Below, piece after piece: positions 6,603-10,181 of a stretch of 10,181 nucleotides of DNA. The first letter of the stretch is position 1. Every line of letters starts with the position of its first letter. Below the pieces are notes generated by a model that was not told the DNA's origin, did not search any database, and saw nothing but the letters and a program-made list of their open reading frames with translations. This DNA is from Paludibacteraceae bacterium (GTDB taxonomy: Bacteria; Bacteroidota; Bacteroidia; Bacteroidales; Paludibacteraceae): NCBI GenBank assembly GCA_018055865.1, contig JAGPGR010000046.1, forward strand, positions 1 to 10,181, given 5' to 3'. The position numbers and the translations under genes are program-made.

Positions 6603-6908
6603 ATGTCATCCATTCGATACGAAAAAGACACAGTCGAGAAAATGATCCGGCTTTACTGCCGAAAAAAGCACAGATCGAAAGCAGGTGAGCTTTGTGACGA
6701 ATGTGAAGCTGCTAACCACTATGCTCAACTTCGATTAGATATATGCCCGTTTGGCGACGAAAAAGGCGCCTGTGCCAAATGTAAAATTCATTGTTATAAC
6801 ACTGAAATGAGGGAGAGAATACGTTTGATAATGCGTTATTCGGGACCCAGAATGCTCTTTTATCATCCGTACGACTATTTAATTCATTTTTTCAAAGACA
6901 GACGTTAA
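6603..6908 (+). CDS. YgbA-family Cys-rich protein (nitrous oxide-stimulated promoter family)
   Basis: This 101-residue protein matches the YgbA family (Pfam PF11756, 'nitrous oxide-stimulated promoter'). In E. coli ygbA belongs to the NO-responsive NsrR regulon; its biochemical role is poorly understood. Shared features visible here are VEKMIRLYCRKKH (11-23), LCDEC (30-34), RLDICPFGD (44-52), the cluster CAKCKIHCY (57-65), and the near-invariant MRYSGPRMLFYHP (77-89). Seven Cys occur (19, 31, 34, 48, 57, 60, 64), with a CxxC-x3-C arrangement at 57-64 that suggests a metal or Fe-S site; that is inference. There is no signal peptide, so it should be cytoplasmic. Its ATG lies 2 bp after the MerR gene, and a bidirectional terminator follows at once, so merR-ygbA probably forms the end of a plus-strand transcript. 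The family call is strong; the function is open. Confidence 0.9.
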   Translation: MSSIRYEKDTVEKMIRLYCRKKHRSKAGELCDECEAANHYAQLRLDICPFGDEKGACAKCKIHCYNTEMRERIRLIMRYSGPRMLFYHPYDYLIHFFKDRR

Positions 6909-6913
6909 AACAA

Positions 6914-6950
6914 AAAAGCTGATCAAATTTACATTGGTCAGCTTTTCTTT
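6914..6950. terminator. Bidirectional intrinsic terminator between ygbA-like and ompH genes
   Basis: A 13-bp stem, AAAAGCTGATCAA (6914-6926) with TTGGTCAGCTTTT (6934-6946) including one G-T wobble, closes a 7-nt loop. T-rich sequence follows on the plus side (TTTTCTTTTT), and A-rich sequence (AAAACAAAAAA) lies on the left, giving a U-run for minus-strand transcripts too. It serves both convergent units. Confidence 0.9.
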
Positions 6951-6963
6951 TTATGTGGTTCTG

Positions 6964-7524
6964 CTATTTTTTGGCAGCAGGTGCCGGTGTAGCTCCGGGA
7001 GTTGCTGTAGCCGGTTTGTCTTTCAGGTTAAGTTTCTTTTTCACCAGTGGAGTGATATCATTGGCCGAAGGACCCATGTATACGATAGTCTGAGTTGTGG
7101 TGTCAAAAACGTATGTGAAATTATTTTCAGCCGCAACTTCATTCATTGCTTTTCTTACTTTTTCCAGTATTGGAGCAGCCAGTTCCTGATTCTTTTTTTG
7201 TAAATCATCGGTAGCAGCCTGGTTCAGATTACCTATGCGTTGTTCCATATCAGCCAGTTCAGACTGGCGGGCTTGTTTGATACTTTCAGTCAGCGTAGCT
7301 TGTGAATCCTGAAAAGCTTTGATTTTAGCATAGTATTCTTCACGCATTTTGAGCAATTCGTTTTCCCATGCATCCTGAGCTTCTTTCATTTTTGTATTCA
7401 TCGTTTCCACATCAGGCATCAGAGCTATTATTTCCTGTGAATTAACGTGACCAATCTTAAGATTTTGTGCCATTGCTCCCAATGGTAACAAGGCAATCAA
7501 AAATAAGGCAATTTTTCTAATCAT
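6964..7524 (-). CDS. OmpH/Skp-family periplasmic chaperone (distal copy)
   Basis: Skp/OmpH proteins are trimeric periplasmic chaperones that hold unfolded outer-membrane proteins. This 186-residue copy starts at ATG 7524 after an A-rich leader and has a signal peptide MIRKIALFLIALLPLGAMA with cleavage before Gln20. The mature N-terminus LKIGHVNSQEIIALMPDVE is the typical OmpH strand and helix start. Residues about 45-125 form the long charged coiled-coil 'tentacle' region, and KVRKAMNEVAAENNFTYVFD (about 122-141) is the returning helix and strand of the body. It ends with a low-complexity Ala/Pro/Thr/Lys tail (about 172-186) missing from the proximal copy. The start is 70 bp downstream of the stop of the other ompH gene, with a possible promoter of its own at 7581-7612. 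The gene is followed by the convergent terminator. It was probably formed by duplication of its neighbour. Confidence 0.93.
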   Translation of the reverse strand: MIRKIALFLIALLPLGAMAQNLKIGHVNSQEIIALMPDVETMNTKMKEAQDAWENELLKMREEYYAKIKAFQDSQATLTESIKQARQSELADMEQRIGNLNQAATDDLQKKNQELAAPILEKVRKAMNEVAAENNFTYVFDTTTQTIVYMGPSANDITPLVKKKLNLKDKPATATPGATPAPAAKK

Positions 7525-7580
7525 TTTTTCTTTTTATTAAGTTGAATTTTTTTCGAAATTATTTTTTAAAAAAGTGTGTG

Positions 7581-7612
7581 CAAAATTATATATTTTATTT
7601 GGAATAACCCAA
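7581..7612 (-). promoter_or_regulatory. Predicted internal promoter for the distal ompH gene
   Basis: On the minus strand, TTG (7612-7610) and TAATTTTG (7588-7581) are 21 nt apart, matching the Bacteroidetes TTG / TAnnTTTG promoter pattern. The upstream box lies inside the last codons of the proximal ompH gene and the start codon of the distal gene follows about 57 nt later. Confidence 0.55.
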
Positions 7613-8110
7613 TTTTTTGAGAACTTCGTCGCTGATATCCAGCTTAGTCGATACGAAAATGGCACTCATTGCCGAAGATTTGTCAAAAATCAGGTCAAGT
7701 CCTTTGGCGTTACTTATTTCCTGAATAGCGTTATACACTTCGTCCTGAATGGGTTTCATCAGGCTTTCCCGTTTTTTGAACAATTCGCCTTCAGGCCCGA
7801 AGTACTTGCGTTTCAGTTCCTGAGCTGCCTTCTCCTTGGCTACTATTTCGTCCTCACGTTTTACCTTCATATCATCCGACATGAAAACAAGTTCGGTCTG
7901 ATAGTTTTTGTACAATTGCTGCACGTCTTTCATCATAGCATCCACTTCTGCCTGCCATTTTTTTGATACCTGGCTGAGTTGCTCGTTGGCACTTTCATAA
8001 GCCGGGATGTTTTTCATGATGTAACCCATGTCAACGGAAGCAAATTTTTGTGCCTGTGCAGCAAATCCCAATCCTGTAACGAGACAGAGAGTTAAAAGCA
8101 TTTTTTTCAT
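7595..8110 (-). CDS. OmpH/Skp-family periplasmic chaperone (proximal to bamA)
   Basis: This is a 171-residue OmpH/Skp homologue. The frame is open upstream to 8239, but the ATG at 8110 gives a clean signal peptide MKKMLLTLCLVTGLGFAAQA (cleavage before Gln21), so the upstream 43 residues are not used; a second ATG at 8101 is possible. The mature protein begins QKFASVDMGYIMKNIPAYESA, the typical OmpH start with the VD/YI pattern. The coiled-coil arms cover about 42-130 with many Lys and Glu, and ISNAKGLDLIFDKSSAM (132-148) is the conserved return to the body. It ends with SDEVLKKLGYSK, as in many Bacteroidetes copies. It lies 165 bp downstream of bamA, the standard order in this phylum, and probably supplies BamA with unfolded barrels. 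No perfect TAnnTTTG box was found in the gap, so readthrough from bamA is likely. Confidence 0.94.
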   Translation of the reverse strand: MKKMLLTLCLVTGLGFAAQAQKFASVDMGYIMKNIPAYESANEQLSQVSKKWQAEVDAMMKDVQQLYKNYQTELVFMSDDMKVKREDEIVAKEKAAQELKRKYFGPEGELFKKRESLMKPIQDEVYNAIQEISNAKGLDLIFDKSSAMSAIFVSTKLDISDEVLKKLGYSK

Positions 8111-8204
8111 TTTCAGATAAGTTAGATTATGTTTTTTGTATAAAATAAGTATATGTGATAATGCTATATCAAATACTTTGCCAAAATTTATCGAACTGAT
8201 AATT

Positions 8205-8228
8205 AGCTGATTAGTTGAATAGTTGGTT
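8205..8228. repeat. Short tandem octamer repeat in the bamA-ompH gap
   Basis: Three degenerate 8-bp units lie head to tail: AGCTGATT (8205-8212), AGTTGAAT (8213-8220) and AGTTGGTT (8221-8228). They lie in non-coding DNA and overlap the left arm of the inverted repeat at 8216-8267. The units may be slippage products with no function. Confidence 0.5.
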
Positions 8229-8267
8229 ATCTGTAACAAGCACTACTTACATCCACACAACTATTCA
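8216..8267 (-). repeat. 10-bp perfect inverted repeat downstream of bamA
   Basis: TGAATAGTTG (8216-8225) and CAACTATTCA (8258-8267) are exact inverted copies separated by 32 nt, starting 8 bp past the bamA stop codon. In the transcript they could form a hairpin that protects the bamA 3' end or weakens readthrough into ompH. There is no T-run, so it is not a standard terminator. Confidence 0.45.
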
Positions 8268-8275
8268 TCCACTTT

Positions 8276-10181
8276 TTACAATTCCTTACCAATTACGAAG
8301 TGGAACTGACTTCCGTGAGGCTTGTTTTCGCCCACCCGTGAGTCGAATCCATATCCCCAGTCAATACCCATCAGACCAAACATAGGAAGTACAATACGAA
8401 CACCTACACCGGCAGTCCTTTTCAGTTTGAACGGGTTGTAATCGGATAGTTTGTTGAAACTGTTACCGGCTTCCAGGAATCCCAATGCCCAAATGGTGGC
8501 AGATTGTTCCAGCGAAATGGGGTATCTTAGCTCCAGGGTGAATTTGTTGTACAAATAACCTACACGACGTAATGCATTTCCATTCGAGTCGAATTCGTAG
8601 GGGGTCAGCTGACCTGTTTCATATCCGCGCATCGAAATATATTCGTTGGCATATCCGCCGTAGCCGGTCATACCGTCGCCACCGAACATGTAAGTACCGA
8701 AAGGAGTGCGGGCATTTTGATTGTAATGACCGATGTATGCAAATTCGGCACGGGTCATCAGCACCGGAGTTTTATCTATCGGCATCAGTGATGTAAAGGT
8801 CTTGGCACTGAATTTCCATTTATGATATTCCAGCCATTTGTAGCGTTCGGCATCAGACATGGCTGAGCTAGAATAATCCTTGCCGTTAATCAGTGAATAA
8901 GGAGGTGTGAATTCTACACCAAGTGAAAAAGTAGATCCTCTGCGTGTAAAAAGCGGATTATCAATGGAATTACGACTGGCCGTAAGACTTACGCTTAAGT
9001 TGTTGAAGTTGCCGTTGGTTACATTGGTTTCATACTGATACCAGTTTTTGATCATGTATCGCTGAAAGCCCAGCTGACCGTAGAAAGTAAAGTAGTCATC
9101 GGGCCATTTCAAGCGTTTCCCATACCCTATAGCTCCTCCAAGTGTACGGAAATACTTGTTTTTGTCCACCTCATTCTCGTAGCTTGTATTATATCCACCA
9201 TATCCGCTTCCATATCCGCTTCCATATCCGCTTCCATATCCACCATATCCACCGTATCCACCGTATCCACCGTATCCACCGTAACCGGAGTACATATTCT
9301 GGTAAGAACTCAGATAGCGGTCGCTCATGCCCGACGTAGCTGAATAGTATAGTGATACAGAAAGCGAATTGGGTCTTTTTCCGCCCAGCCAGGGTTCAAG
9401 AAATGATAGACTGAATGAGGAATAATAATTACCGTTAGTACGGGCATCGATGGTAAATGTTTGACCTTCACCCTGGGGTACAATCCGGTATGTTTCGGGC
9501 TTAAAAAGATTCTGAATGGCAAAATTGCTGAATTTCAGTCCCACACTACCCACCAGACCGGCAGCTCCCCATCCGGCAGAAAATTCAATCTGGTCGCTCG
9601 ATTTTGTTTCCAGGTTGTAGGTTACATCTACAGTTCCGTTTTCTTCATCCGGTTCGATGCCTACTTCTTTGTATAATTTTTCGTTTTCAAAATGCTGCAT
9701 CTGAGCCAGATATTGAAGAGAACGAACAATGTCCTGTTGGCTGTAAAGCTGACCGGGTTTTGTAAATAATTCACGTCGGACCACATTTTCGTAAACACGG
9801 GTATTGCCCTTGATTATTACTTCGTTGATGGTAGCTGGTTTTCCTTCAGACAATCGCAGTTCGTAGTTGATTGTATCATTCTGAATCGAAACTTCAACCG
9901 GTTGAATATTGGAAAAAAGATATCCTTTATTTTGATAGTTTTTGATTACGGCGTCGTCGTCATTATTCAGTCTTTTCATCAATAAAGTGTGGTTGTAAAT
10001 ATCGCCTTTTTTTATACCCAGAAGCGCATTGAAATATTCTGAAGGATATACTGTATTGCCAATCCATGTTATATCTCCGAAATAATATTTATTACCTTCA
10101 TCCACTGTCAGATAAATATCCACCGGTTTTCCATCGAAGGGCACTATACTGTCCGAAACAACGTAGGCATCCCGATAACCG
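8276..10181 (-). CDS. bamA: Outer membrane protein assembly factor BamA (Omp85), N-terminus outside window
   Basis: BamA folds and inserts beta-barrel proteins into the outer membrane. The last 634 residues are visible; the frame is open to the window edge, so the GTG at 10144 is internal, preceded by GYRDAYVVSDSI. Numbering from the window edge, two POTRA domains can be seen at about 30-112 (KYYFGDITWIGNTVYPSEYF onward) and 115-192 (ATINEVIIKGNTRVYENVVRR). The 16-strand barrel follows from about 197 (IEFSAGWGAAGLVGSVGLKF). The characteristic FSLSFLEPWLGGKRP lies at about 255-269, and ISMRGYETG near 505-535 corresponds to the conserved (V)RGF/Y motif of the L6 loop. The protein ends SQFHFVIGKEL. 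A Gly/Tyr-rich repeat (about 297-330), encoded by 9- and 12-bp DNA repeats, is inserted between barrel strands. Two ompH genes follow downstream. The family call is very secure. Confidence 0.96.
   Translation of the reverse strand, partial: GYRDAYVVSDSIVPFDGKPVDIYLTVDEGNKYYFGDITWIGNTVYPSEYFNALLGIKKGDIYNHTLLMKRLNNDDDAVIKNYQNKGYLFSNIQPVEVSIQNDTINYELRLSEGKPATINEVIIKGNTRVYENVVRRELFTKPGQLYSQQDIVRSLQYLAQMQHFENEKLYKEVGIEPDEENGTVDVTYNLETKSSDQIEFSAGWGAAGLVGSVGLKFSNFAIQNLFKPETYRIVPQGEGQTFTIDARTNGNYYSSFSLSFLEPWLGGKRPNSLSVSLYYSATSGMSDRYLSSYQNMYSGYGGYGGYGGYGGYGGYGSGYGSGYGSGYGGYNTSYENEVDKNKYFRTLGGAIGYGKRLKWPDDYFTFYGQLGFQRYMIKNWYQYETNVTNGNFNNLSVSLTASRNSIDNPLFTRRGSTFSLGVEFTPPYSLINGKDYSSSAMSDAERYKWLEYHKWKFSAKTFTSLMPIDKTPVLMTRAEFAYIGHYNQNARTPFGTYMFGGDGMTGYGGYANEYISMRGYETGQLTPYEFDSNGNALRRVGYLYNKFTLELRYPISLEQSATIWALGFLEAGNSFNKLSDYNPFKLKRTAGVGVRIVLPMFGLMGIDWGYGFDSRVGENKPHGSQFHFVIGKEL
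9191..9289 (-). repeat. In-frame tandem repeat encoding GGY and GSGY units within bamA
   Basis: On the plus strand the units are ATATCCACC (9191-9199), ATATCCGCTTCC three times (9200-9235), ATATCCACC twice (9236-9253), GTATCCACC three times (9254-9280) and the variant GTAACCGGA (9281-9289). Read on the coding strand they give SGY, five GGY, three GSGY and one GGY. All units are multiples of 3, so copy-number change keeps the frame. Confidence 0.95.

Noticed and set aside
8111..8239. 43-residue upstream extension of the proximal OmpH protein
   Set aside because: It would place an AT-rich non-coding stretch ahead of a good signal peptide that starts at 8110; the frame is open only by chance.
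1..10181. A previously undescribed defence, mobile or biosynthetic system
   Set aside because: Every sizeable frame with coding character belongs to a recognised family in a usual Bacteroidales order. No transposase, integrase, nuclease, toxin pair or repeat-spacer array was found.

Overview
This window reads as ordinary chromosomal DNA from a member of the Bacteroidota, most likely order Bacteroidales. The evidence is the gene content and order (parA-parB-DUF5683-mltD; bamA followed by two ompH/skp genes), A-rich leaders in place of strong Shine-Dalgarno sites, and promoter boxes of the Bacteroidetes type (TTG about 20 nt upstream of TAnnTTTG). The genus cannot be fixed from the sequence; the order-level placement is inference. 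No phage, insertion sequence, CRISPR array, tRNA or rRNA is visible.

Layout. (1) Positions 1-749 (+): the 3' end of feoB, the ferrous iron transporter, then a 47-residue FeoB-associated Cys-rich membrane protein. A strong bidirectional terminator at 764-797 follows. (2) Positions 796-1878 (-): a sugar kinase of the phosphotransferase (APH) fold that closely resembles N-acetylhexosamine 1-kinase. (3) Positions 1879-2367: a 489-bp AT-rich divergent intergenic region. It holds a minus-strand promoter box for the kinase, a good plus-strand promoter for parA, and an unusual nested hairpin in the parA leader. (4) Positions 2368-6189 (+): parA, parB, a DUF5683 membrane protein that appears to start at TTG, and an MltD-like lytic transglycosylase with LysM. 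This is a compact run that couples chromosome partition genes with cell-envelope genes. (5) Positions 6253-6908 (+): a small MerR-type regulator and a YgbA-family Cys-rich protein (nitrous oxide-stimulated promoter family), 2 nt apart. A bidirectional terminator at 6914-6946 separates them from the convergent genes. (6) Positions 6964-10181 (-): bamA (5' end outside the window) followed by two OmpH/Skp periplasmic chaperones. This is the outer-membrane-protein assembly cluster.

How they work together. BamA inserts beta-barrel proteins and the two Skp/OmpH chaperones escort unfolded barrels to it. ParA and ParB segregate the origin region, while MltD trims peptidoglycan. FeoB with its small Cys-rich partner imports Fe(II). 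The YgbA protein belongs to a family tied to nitric oxide stress in enterics.

I found no convincing new multi-gene system. The points most worth a second look are the Gly/Tyr tandem repeat predicted to sit in a surface loop of BamA, the structured parA leader, and the merR-ygbA pair.
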